64,000 bases of DNA from the NCBI GenBank assembly GCA_903813345.2, contig CAIIXF020000007.1, positions 36,662,759 through 36,726,758 of the forward strand, in the 5' to 3' direction. This DNA comes from Owenia fusiformis (lineage: Eukaryota > Annelida > Polychaeta > Sabellida > Oweniidae). Positions within the stretch are counted from its first letter, which is position 1. Each line of letters opens with the position of its first letter. Under the pieces are notes generated by a model. It made no database searches. It was not told the origin of the DNA and saw only the letters and a list, made by a program, of their open reading frames with translations. Of this stretch, positions 23,101-35,100 are shown piece after piece. The position numbers and the translations under genes are program-made.

Positions 23101-26100
23101 TTTTGATGGTTCAGATGGTTTGTTTAATGTTTTAGCTTTCCGTTGGTGTGTGCATTATGTTCGTGGCATATCTTGTTGTTGAGATATTAACTTGAATGTA
23201 GGGTTTGATGGCCCGTATTTCAAATATTTGATTTTCTCATATCTGTGTTTTATCGGGAGGGTGTATGCGTATTGGTTGATTGCATCATGGTATGGTCAGT
23301 TCGATGTTGAAATTTAATTTGGTTGTTTAGTTCATTGTGATAGCTTCATGGCCAGGTATATGTAATGTTCATATTGTGTGTATTAGAAGGGTTGTTAACT
23401 TTTCCGTGTTTGGACGTGTTTTGGTGTTTTCGGCATTTTGCGGTATTTTCGATTTGTGAAGTTGGTTTAGGTTTGGTGGTGTTTAGGGTGGATCTATGGT
23501 CGGTAAATCGTTTTTCTGTTGATTCAGGCGGCTTGCTTAATGTTTTTGCTTCCTGTTGGTGTGTGTATTATGTTGGTATCATATCTTGTTGTTGAGATAT
23601 TAACTTGAATGTGGGGTTTAATGGTCCGTATTTCAGATATTTTGATCTTCCCATATTTGTGTTGTATTGGGAGGGTGTATGCATATTAGTTGATTGTGTC
23701 TGTGTGTGGTTTATTGTTTAAGTCTGGTTTGGTTGTGTTGTTTTTCTTTCATCCTTTATTGTGAGGTATTTTTGGTGTTGATAGTGTGTGTTTTGAGGGA
23801 GTTATGAATTTGTTTGCGCATAACCGTTTTTTGGTGATCTAGGAGAGTCTAGGAGAGTACAATATTGAGGATTTTGATCTTTCATCCCAGCTAATATTTC
23901 ATCTAATCGGGGTCATAACATCATGATAAAGCATGACATCTCATTTCTTCTCAGCCCTGAGATGTTTCAGGAGAAACAGAAAGATGCTATGATTAGAGTG
24001 GGGTCATAAAACTGTTGTACTTGTGCCGGTGCTAATATCTGCTGTTAAATGCAATACATGTCTATTACATGTATGTAATGTATTGACATTAGGTAAATTA
24101 TTACATGATAACTTTCACACTTATTGACAGTTGTAACTCTTCTCATCTGATGTGCTCAGATCACAGAACATGCCTCATAATATCAGACCATGTTTCAGGT
24201 GAAACAGGAAGATGTTATGAGTAAAAAGTGTATACCTGTAATTAGCGGGGGGGGTATGGATGGGAGGCACTGTGACATCCACAACAGTCCAATAGTAAAA
24301 ATAACTATGTCCATATAGAATTTTAAAATGGACATTCAATAGATGCATAGGCGTAGCTAGGGGGGAGCGGTGTGCGATCGCCATGAGATAGAGGAAGAAA
24401 AGAGCACAACAGACTGAAAGCTTGCTACTCCCCTGCCTATATATACAGTGTATTAATCAATTTACATTATTCGCTACTTCTAGGATCTAACTCGGGGTAC
24501 ATAATAATGCGAGTAGTTTTTCTGCCCGGGTTACTCTGTCTCATTATGTTTATACTTACATGTTACTTACATGTACATATTGAAAATGATTGGGGGGGGG
24601 GGGTAAAGCGTCTTTATCCTTGATTAGTCTTTATGATCCAAAATGTTAAAGAATCGCTATCAAAATGTTGAAAACAAAGAGATATCTATGGTCCTGTATG
24701 CGACCTTGCCATAAATGTAGACGGAACAAACGAGATTTACGCATTAGGAACTTATCTTAAAATATATTCAAATAATAGTTTCAGGCTCACATATGCGTGT
24801 ATATGTGTAGCGTAATCATTCAGAAAAGTCGTACAATCCCAAATAATTGGAATATCTTATTCTCTGTAATTAGCGCCCAGGGCATTTAGAAAATTGAAAA
24901 TAGACCCTTCAGACATCTAATAAGCGCCCATACATGAACGAAGTTAAAATTCCGAGGAATTGTATGTATGGCAAATGAAAATTTCCACTGGGGACGGTTG
25001 ATAATCGATCTTAACTTCTACCTTATTTTTTTAATTGGATGATAGATCATCATGTTCGGGTAAAAGTCATGTAAAAATCGTGAAAAGTAAAAAAGAAATG
25101 AGAAAGTCTAAGAACAACGGTATATGTACTGAACTTTAAAACCACTGGAAAATTATAAGGGGTGTAAACTACCTTCCATATGAATCCTGCACGAATCCTG
25201 AAGGTTGGATTCATTTGTAAACTACCTTCCATATGAATCCTGCACGAATCCTGAAGGTTGGATTCATTTGTAAACTACCTTCCATATGAATCCTGCACGA
25301 ATCCTGAAGGTTGGATTCATTTGTAAACTACCTTCCATATGAATCCTGCACGAATCCTGAAGGTTGGATTCATTTGTAAACTACCCCCGGGAAACTACCT
25401 TCCATATGAATCCTGCACGAATCCTGAAGGTTGGATTCATTTGTAAACTACCTTCCATATGAATCCTGCACGAATCCTGAAGGTTGGATTCATTTGTAAA
25501 CTACCTCCATATGAATCCTGCACGAATCCTGAAGGTTGGATTCATTTGTAAACTACCTTCCATATGAATCCCGCACGAATCCTGGCTACAGGATTCATTT
25601 GTAAACTACTTAAACAGCGAATCCTGCACGAATCCTGGAGGCAGGATTCATACAGGATTCATATGTGCATATGAATCCTGCTTGAATCCTGCCTCCAGGA
25701 TTCGGGGATTTGATTCACTTTTTTTGCTGTGAAGCCTCTTATTTAAGACTTACACGTACGTCCAGTTTCATTAGTACTGACATCCAAGATCAAAACGAAT
25801 ATGATGTATTTCTATTTATCATACATTTTAAAAAATATACTAGTACATTCCAAAATAAACTTGACATATATTACTGCTAAATACTCACTAACAACTAGAC
25901 TATCATTTTTGATAGTAATATTTTCTTTCTCTCCTACGATCGTGTAGTTTACAGTCTCCAAGTATTTTTTCAAAGCATCACAGGTTTGATTTGCCGTTTT
26001 ATTGTCAGCCCTCTCAGTCAGTAAGATTCCTAGTTTCACAATTACACTGCCAGGACTGCAGGTATGAATGTATTTTAAAAAAGAAGTGCGAAGTTTTAAG

Positions 26101-29100
26101 TATGACGGTTTCTCTTTGAATCTTTGCAAAGACTAATTTCACGTCTCGAGCAAAGGTAAAAACATGTTTGTGTATAATAATAGTAAACGTCCGTACCCTA
26201 ATTACTAAAACTATAGCTACTTTCCCACAAATGTTTACAGAAATTTGCCTCATATTTATTATATCGTTTAACAAATGGGATAAATGTTTTGTCTCATACA
26301 AACCTTAAATTTTCTATGATGACTTTTAAAATATTTGGCACTCCTTGGAATGCATCGTATAACTGAAAAATAAAACAGGTTGTTTGTTAAAGTATTAAAG
26401 TGAAAATATCAGAGCTGTGAATAATTTACTACAATTTTTATACACATCTTATAAAATTTCTAAATGAGAATACTTGTTTGAACCTCAGAGCTAAATTGTC
26501 GCAATTATACCCATTAAATCAATTTATATTACAGCGGGTCCAGAAGTTATCAAGGGGGGGGGATTTTGAGTTAGCCAAAAATGTCCGGCCCCTAAAAACG
26601 ATGGGCCGCTAAAACTCAAAATTGGGCCCAAATTTTGAAAATTTAAGGCCAATTTTTGGTATTTTGGCCAAATTTTTTTTTGGAGCCAGTGGGCGGGGCT
26701 GGAACCATGCTCCCCAACTGGATCTGCCAGTGTATATCTAGAAATTCTGGTTAACAATATCAGGGTCAAGCTATATGGCCCAATAATGATAAAAATTCAA
26801 CGTCTACGTTATTGGTCAAACTGACATATATATTGTTTGCCTCTTAGTTTTCATTAATGTTTTGATGTAATGTTCACATAGAGTGCAGAATATCGTTCCC
26901 ACGGCTCTTCAGGATAATTGTGATAAGACTTACTAGTCGCAATATTAAATCGGTCAAACTGCTTGTTTCAGGAGCATTGACATTACTGAACACGGCCTTC
27001 CACAACATATTCAACGTCAACAACAAAGAAAGCAACCCAGCTGAAATTAAATTAAATATATGCATTATTTATTATCATGAATGTATGCACAACCAACGAT
27101 ACAGTGATACTCACTTTCTATTATATATCATCTTGCACTTACATGTTGTGCAATTTAACTATAAACATATTATCATCAATACGTGAAATCACCAATTTAC
27201 TTTGCAACTATTACCATTCAAATTAGCAAGAATTGAAAAAATATTACGTATTTACCATCGGATACACACTCCATAGATTCTAAATGAAGTTGGTATCAAA
27301 TACTTTTCGGTTTTCCCATTTCGCATGAATCAAGATTTTCTGTTTATCATAACTATATTCCTACGTGATTTACAATTGCAGCTGATTTTATGTGATGAAC
27401 TTGTAACTATGTACACACCAGTGACAAAGGGAAAAGACGTGAACTTAGTACAGAGCCCAGCAAGAAAAATGAAATATCTAAGTGTACTCTGGTCATAAAA
27501 TGTATTTCCACTTTGAGACAAAAAATCTGTAACACAAATTAAATGGAACTTGTATAAAATTAGAATAAACTAGACTATAATTTTTATTGCAATATGCAAA
27601 CACAATGCCATTAACAAACATAATACCATTAACAAATACAATGTCGTAAACCCCACTCACAATTTTTGGAAGGAGTTGATGATCCAGAAGTCACTGTAGG
27701 CTTCATGGATATCGTTGTGTCAGGTGTTGTTGAATAATTTTCTTCAAAGGTGGACCCAAGAACCGTAGTTGCTGAGTGTGTAACATTGCTGTAGATGTCA
27801 GTTGTAGTTTGTTCTGTATGGGATATCCCATCTGTGGTTTCGATTGTATGGTCAAGTGTGGTTGCATTTGCAGTTCTATTAGTAGTAGATATCATTGGAG
27901 TACTTTCTGTATGGATTATTCCATCTGTGGTGTTGTCTGTGTGACTGGTTGTTGCTGCATTTGTGGTGCTCTTAGTCGCATATGTGAAAGTAGTACGTTC
28001 CGTATGGGTTATCCCAACTGTGGTTTCAACTGTGTAATTGAATGTTGTTGCCCTTGTGGTTGTACTAGAAGCAGGTGTCGCTGTAGTTAGTTCTAGATGG
28101 ACTGTTGCATTTTTAGTTTCAGCCGTGTGATGAGATGTCATTGCTTTTGTTGTTATATCAGCAGTTTCAAATATTACATCAATTACACTAATACTTTTCC
28201 TTGATGGAATTCCATCATCTTCAACACCAACGTGGATAGTTTCTTTGCCAATCAATGATTCAATATTTTGAACTGCTGTGATAACACCACTGCTGCTATC
28301 AATTTGGAAATAGTCAGAATTTTCAATTAAGATAAACCTGATACCATCATTGTCAGTATCAGTTGCATCAATGGTGGAAATATACTGTTTCTCATATATT
28401 GGGAGTTTAACCTCAATCGATGTGATTGACTCATTCACTTTTGGATCATGGTTATTGATGGGACCAACAATAAATGTGTAGTTGTGAAACGCCTGGTCCA
28501 AGGCCCACGGACAATGGTCGAACAAATGTCCGAATTGAGAATCCTCTATATGCCATGTCATCCAGGCATTTTCTGGTCGTATAAGTTCCTTTCTATCATG
28601 TCTTGTGACCTGAAGTAAGTGGTTGTCAACATCTAGTTCAATGTCATGCTCAAAACGTGCATACAGCCAATCGGTACAGTTCCAGTTGAGAGGAACATTG
28701 ACATATATGTATTTATACTCTTTACCTGACCAATGTTTGTTCGCTCTTTCATATGTCACATTTAGACTTACGAACACTGGCTCCTTGGATTGGTCCTTGC
28801 TATTATACACAACATCGGGCATATCCAGTCCATCAATCTCATCATTAACAAGGAAATCCCGGAACCCATCATCAGACTGGGTTATATTACTTCGCATTCG
28901 AACCAAGTGAATCAAGTCATGGTACTCAAGAACATCTAACACGGAAAGTTCAGGGTCACCCAGAGGATTTATGTTCTCAAACGTTGCACTGAAGTTGAAG
29001 AATTTCCCTTTAAGCGAACATTCCAGAAGCCATCGGGCAGTTTTTGTCTGATGGGGGCCTATATCACCAAAATCTATCGTCAAAGATGGTAATATATCTG

Positions 29101-32100
29101 CATTACCCAATTGTGCAGCAATAATCTTGAATGACACCAATAATCCTTTTTCATTTTCGATTATTTCAGGTTGAGCTGATGTTATCTTAAACTCTTTCGC
29201 TATACCATTGCCCGTATTTGTTATCATTACAGCCAAGCTAAATGGAATAGATGGCTCAACAACATCTTTTGTGAATGGATCATCAGCTTCAACATACTTC
29301 TCATGAAAGTAATGAATGTGCAGCCGTGGGTCAGGTTTCACAGTTACGCTATCAGCAAGCAGCGGGGCAGTAAAATTAGCTCCATCAACAAAGTAGGTGA
29401 GCACACCTCCGATGTCGTATAGGACGTCCTCAGTTGGCGCAGCTGTTGAATAAGGGATGATCAACCATTCGGCAGACCCACTTTTCCCTTTAGCTAGACT
29501 CCCCGAACCATCCACCGCGCTTATTCCGTTTAGATCTGGATCTCCTGTCAACAAAGATGTCTGTTTCAAGATTCAATCAAGACTAGATTACATCTTGTTT
29601 TGTAAAGAAGTTACAGCCAAAAGTACAGAGAAACAAAGAATCAAAGTATATTGCATAATTGTAAATGTTGTATTCCAACGATTCAAATGAAATACGATTT
29701 TATAATGTTATATAACCATTTTTATTAAGACATATTTATATAACCAGTAGCTACGAGCTTCATACCTATTGCAAAATGCTCTATCATATGTTCTTGAGTT
29801 ACATCTTCCGATTTGAAGATGTGAAGCTCCACTTTAATATTTGTTAAAGCAGAATTCTCGCCATTTTCAATCTCAAGCTTTCCATTGAATGCATCTCGTG
29901 TAAGAACTGCTTCTTGTACTATTCGTATTCTCACTCTGGCACATACACCCTCTTCTTTCTAGATGAAGTTATAAATATACAGGATAGTATTATCAATATT
30001 TAGAATTTGCAATACTTGCATTTCATGTTACGGGATAAACGCGATACAAATATATGTCTTATTCCGCAACGAATATGGCATATTTACTTTTGGTGTATGA
30101 CCGATTCACCTGTGGTATATGGCTTTCTCACTAACTAATGAGATTGTGATACGGAAGTACGGAATTGTCAATTGCATCGATTGAACGAACAGGTAAAATG
30201 TTGTAAATTATCATAATGACTACTGAATCAACAGTTATTATTATTATTGTTAATGTTTTTATTATTCTTAAATCATAGTAATTTACAAAGTACAAGAAAG
30301 CAAGACCAATCGCCATTTGGCATTACAGGTCGCTTTAACATAAATATAGTTTAGAAGCAAGTAATAATAAAACAAAAAAAGTGCATAAAACTATTGAAAA
30401 GTTTTGTTGTTAATTGCTTAGATGCTTAGTTGTTGGGGATATTTTGGTCCAGGAGGTTTGGGCAAGTTTTAGATTCTCAATGGGTAAATGTAACATGATC
30501 TAACAAAGTTGAGCACAATGTTAAGAAGCAAGTTTTGTGAATCACGGCTAAGGGTATTTTCATAGAGGAGATATTTGACTTGATCATTTCGGTTGGTGTA
30601 GATGTTCTCATCATAGAGAAGGTTGTTTTGTCTAAGTGCAGTAATCATGTTTGTCCTATCATCAGTATGGCGGGGGCAAGAAAGGAGAAAGTGCTTAGTA
30701 TTTTCAGGGGATCCACATGGACACTTGTTGTCGGTTACACCAATAAAATTATGAGAGAAAAAGTGTTCTTTTAAAAAGAAATCGACACGAAGTCTGTTTA
30801 AAATCTTCTCATTTGACCTTGTTAAGTTTAGCTTGGTTGTTGGAATGAAATTTATGTTTGGGAGAATTGTTGACCGAACAGCATTTTTAAAACTAGAGAT
30901 GGTTGGTAATTCTCTTATAAGTTGGCTAAGGTTATTCCATTGTTTTATAATATTTAAGACAGGGGCTTTAAGGAGTCTGATAGAAACATTAGTTGGAATA
31001 TTGTAAGGCATAGAATGTCTCAGTAGTCTGGTGGCTGGGTTTTTATATTTGTCAAATATGTCGCATATATATTGTGCTACATTTCTTTTGTTTATTTTGA
31101 ACATTATCCGAACATTTTTTTCATTTCTCCTTTGACTAAGGGTTTTCCAGTTAAGGCATTGAAAAACTTTGGAGGTATCTGAGCCATGAAGAACACCTGC
31201 ACATATTACACCTGCTTGATAGTGCAATTTGTCAAGTTTTGCTAATAGGGCTAATGAGGCAGACCCATACAAGGCACTGCAGTAGTCAAAATTTGATGCT
31301 ACATAGGAGCTATACATTGTTTCAAGGTGTTTGGATCTTACACTATTTGACAGATACTTGAGTGGATTAAGGAGTTTTTGAACTTTCCGTGAAAGATAGT
31401 TTATATGGTCTTCATAAGTCAAATTTTCATCAAGGATAAATCCAAGATGTTTGTGTGAAGTTTTACATGGAATGACTTCTCCGTCAAAATAAAGTGGCGT
31501 TTTTTGGAAGTTTTTGATCCGGTTTGAGTGGAATATGACTTGGGCACTTTTGGAAGGTTTGAATTTAAGGAACCATTTCTTTGACCACAGATTAATTTTA
31601 TTAAGATCATTTTGAATCTGATCTGTTTGAGCATTTGATGGATGAAAAAATGAATATAGAGATGTATCATCAGCATATATGTATGCTTCAGAGTCTAGGT
31701 TGTCTGGGAGGTCATTTATATAGATGAGGAACATGAGGGGGCCTATTACTGAGCCTTGAGGAACACCAGAGTTTATGAAGTTGTTGTCTGAGAATTTAGA
31801 ATGTTGGTCATTGATTGATACACAAACTTTTCTATTCCTCAGGTAAGAATCACAAAGATCAATTGTTTTGCCGTTAATTCCATAAGATTTCATTTTGTGT
31901 ATTAAGAGCGAATGCGGGACGGTATCAAACGCAGCCGAAATGTCGAGATATACCGAGTTAATACAGTTTCCTTGTTCCATTTGATGATAAATATAGTCAG
32001 TAATTGCTAAAAGTTGAAGTTCTGTGTTGTGGCCTGGGAGAAAACCTGACTGAAACTTGTATAAGAGGTCATTATCCATAAGGTGTTTCATGATTCTAGC

Positions 32101-35100
32101 ATGGAGTACCTTTTCAAAAATTTTGGAGAAAGTGCTTAATAATGTTATCGGCCTATAGTTTTCAACGAATGACCGGTCAGATTTCTTATGAATTGGAGAA
32201 ATATTTCCCAACTTCCAACAGTCAGGAAATTCTGACTTTTGGAAAATGAAGTTAAAAAGCGAAGAAAGTTGGATTGATAGAGTGGCTGAGGCAATTTTCA
32301 CCATTCTGTTATTTATTCCATCAAGACCGCATGCTTTGTCACGTTCAAGAGACTGTATGATTTTATTTATTTCATCAGGTGTTGTCGTAATATTGTCAAT
32401 TTCTTGATTGCACCTTTTTGGAAAATTAGGAAAGACCATATCCCCATGAAGCTCATCATGGTGATATTTGCCAGAGAAAAGGTTCATGAAAAGGTTGGCT
32501 TTTTCAGTGTCAGATGTAGCAATAGAACAAACAGAATGAATCAACAGTAAAGTGCATTGGATATATCAACTAATGCAGAAGTATCACTCAGCAACTTCAC
32601 GTGTAGAGTAACTCAATCAATCCAGGATTCATACATAAGTACTCGAAGCACCAACTATATCGGTAATACAGCGACGTTTTACATTTAGAGTCGATTCTCA
32701 CAGCCAATCAAACCAATGCTTTCTGTATCACGTTTCAACCTGCGGTATATGCCAAACTCACCTGTGGTATATGACATATTCTGCAAGTGAGTATGACATA
32801 TTCCGCAGGTGAGTATCGGGTATTCGCTGAAATCAATGATTCGCATATTCACTGCGGAATATGCCATATACCGCGGGTGGGTATGGCATATTCAGCCGTA
32901 TCACAAATACAGCGCAACCATGAATAAATGCCATGTTCCGCGCAACATTTCATTGTGTACGTGCTGTATTACAAGGTGAACTTATACAGTAATTATGAAA
33001 AATAATTAAAACGCCTTTGAGAATATGATGTGCGTAGCTTTGATATCATTGTTGAGTATTACCTTTTGGTTTTCGAACTTATCCCTTACTGCTACGTAGG
33101 CATTGTCGAACTCGGCGAACACGTTGTCGAATCCTCTCTGAAATGTACAACTCAGTGATTCAATTTTGCTCCTGCTCCAGATACGCGATTATAAATACGT
33201 ATGTCCGATTCTTTATCACTGAAGACAATAGCAATGTATGATCAATAAGACATACAGATTTACAAATATGACACAATACTTTCTCATATTTTTACAAATT
33301 AACTCTAAAGAAATTGTCATAGGCTTACCTCTACAGATTTATGATGTTCTTCTGTGAATTTCTTCATGGTCTCTTCAAGCTGTGACTTTGAAATTATATC
33401 AAGACTTTGCGAAGGTTCTGTCACACCATTCCTCCAGGAATTAACACTGTTGTTCCATCGCTGAAGGAACTCGGAAACCAAAGCATGATCGGTTTCATTT
33501 ATATATTGTAACACGTTAGCTGATTCGTTTAATGATAAAGATGTCCCCAGATCGCTGTTGTCAGATATACTCTCTTCAAACTCTTGATACCATAACCCAA
33601 GACCAAGGTTAAACCTAATAAAAAACAAGCTGCGATAACATTAAGAGGATAAACCCATCTAAAAATATGCGTTTTGGTGAAAGTTGGCATAATTCGATTA
33701 AAACGAACCCACGAGTCCCGAAAATGGAAAGACCAGAGTTATAAGAAACATCTTAGAGCATTTTTCAAATTTTCGTCAACAAGGTTTCGCAAATTTTGAA
33801 TACGAGATGTCATGGCGAATGTAGAAAAGGTGCCCATCGGAGCACAATTAAAACTTTGGAGTTCAAAACCTTGCCAATTAATTTTTCTTACATTTCTTTA
33901 TTACCATACATATGGTAGGATAGCTGATACATGTCATAAACTATGGAATTCACTGTCGCCATGTTGACGTACACATCTTGTATTGTCGAACGCCTTTTCC
34001 TATTCCCAGTTCCTGCCGCTGCAGCAGCGTTTAGTTTTGGGCATTCAGCTATGATGATATGTAAACAGCTACAACAATCAGACAAAATATTCTAAAGTTC
34101 ATAGTGTGAGCATATTGGATCTTTAACGCAACTATGTTCAAATTGCTTTTAAATAAAAACTGTACGTCATTGTAATAATTGACTCAAAACTGAAATATAT
34201 ATATTATTATTGTAAAAAAAACTTTACACAGGTACTGTAACCATATAATATTTTTCTCTTTCGATGCAATAAACTGGTATTTTAACCTAAATAGGAACAT
34301 ACCCTACTGCCTGTCCAGCGGTACCAGGTAAGCAACCACCCCCGATTTTAAGTGCACTGTTTCCAAGGCTTTCTCCTGCCAGACTTTCACCTGCATAATA
34401 CACAATACAAAATTTACAAAATGAATACATACTTATCCGTCCAATCCGCTTAATGATGTAATGATCAAAATGCATGATTAAAAAGGATAATTAAGTCAAA
34501 AGAGCAAAATTTGAAATTAACAATTGTACTTCAATAATGTCCTACCAATAGCCTCGCCTATAGCTTTGAGGCAGCGATACTTTGAACTAAATGATGCAGC
34601 TGCATCGACTGGTTTGGGAATGTATCGTTTCTTTCTTTTTGGCCGTGCCAATGGATAGCTATGGTCATCGACATGTATGGTGTCACCATTAAGATCACGA
34701 CGTTTACGTCTGGAAAATATATTTCAAAATACGACGATAATATTAAAATCAAATATCAACCATAGTGCATCTTTTCGTCAGATATCTATTTATAACTAAC
34801 CAAGTATTTAAAAATTAGCCTGTTGTCCAAATAGCGATGAAAATGAATCGAAGCTGAATATCAACTTACTTTTTACCGATTGCCTTTCCTAATGTGTATA
34901 CCCTACGTCCAATAGAATATATAGGTCCAAATCCGGGTACCATAGGCAGAAGGCAGTCAAGGATTAGTTTCTTGGCACAGTCACATGACATTGGTGTCAC
35001 AGCCTCATAGTTACGTACGCTGGTAGAAACAGTTGATACACCAGGTCCTTCCCAACCTCCTACATATTACAAGGCAATTGGTGCATAATAATGATTATCT

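Larger units (their letters stand above)
20253..25731. mobile_element. Foldback-like element whose arms are 53-bp tandem arrays, in a receptor intron
   Basis: Both ends carry CACAGCAAAAAAAGTGAATC followed by AAATCCCCGAATCCTG in inverted orientation. A 3-bp AAG borders both ends and may be the target duplication. Inside each end is a shared subterminal block (AGGATTCATATGCACATATG palindrome, then GCTGTTTAAGTAGTTTAC) and then arrays of a 53-bp unit. The arms are unequal: about 14 units at left, 8 at right. The 4-kb middle has no transposase-like frame. The structure matches classical foldback elements. It fills most of the intron between the SEA and final EGF exons. Confidence 0.75.

Noticed and set aside
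23365-23595. Plus-strand frame [20 protein letters not shown]
   Set aside because: Within T/G-rich 415-bp repeats; the frame is not kept in the sister units.
25812-26301. Minus-strand frames longer than the SEA exons
   Set aside because: They extend through splice sites into introns; only the parts within 25889-26055 fit the SEA pattern and phases.
27776-28090. Plus-strand Cys-rich frame opposite the mucin stalk
   Set aside because: It is the antisense shadow of the degenerate Thr-rich repeats and has no independent support.
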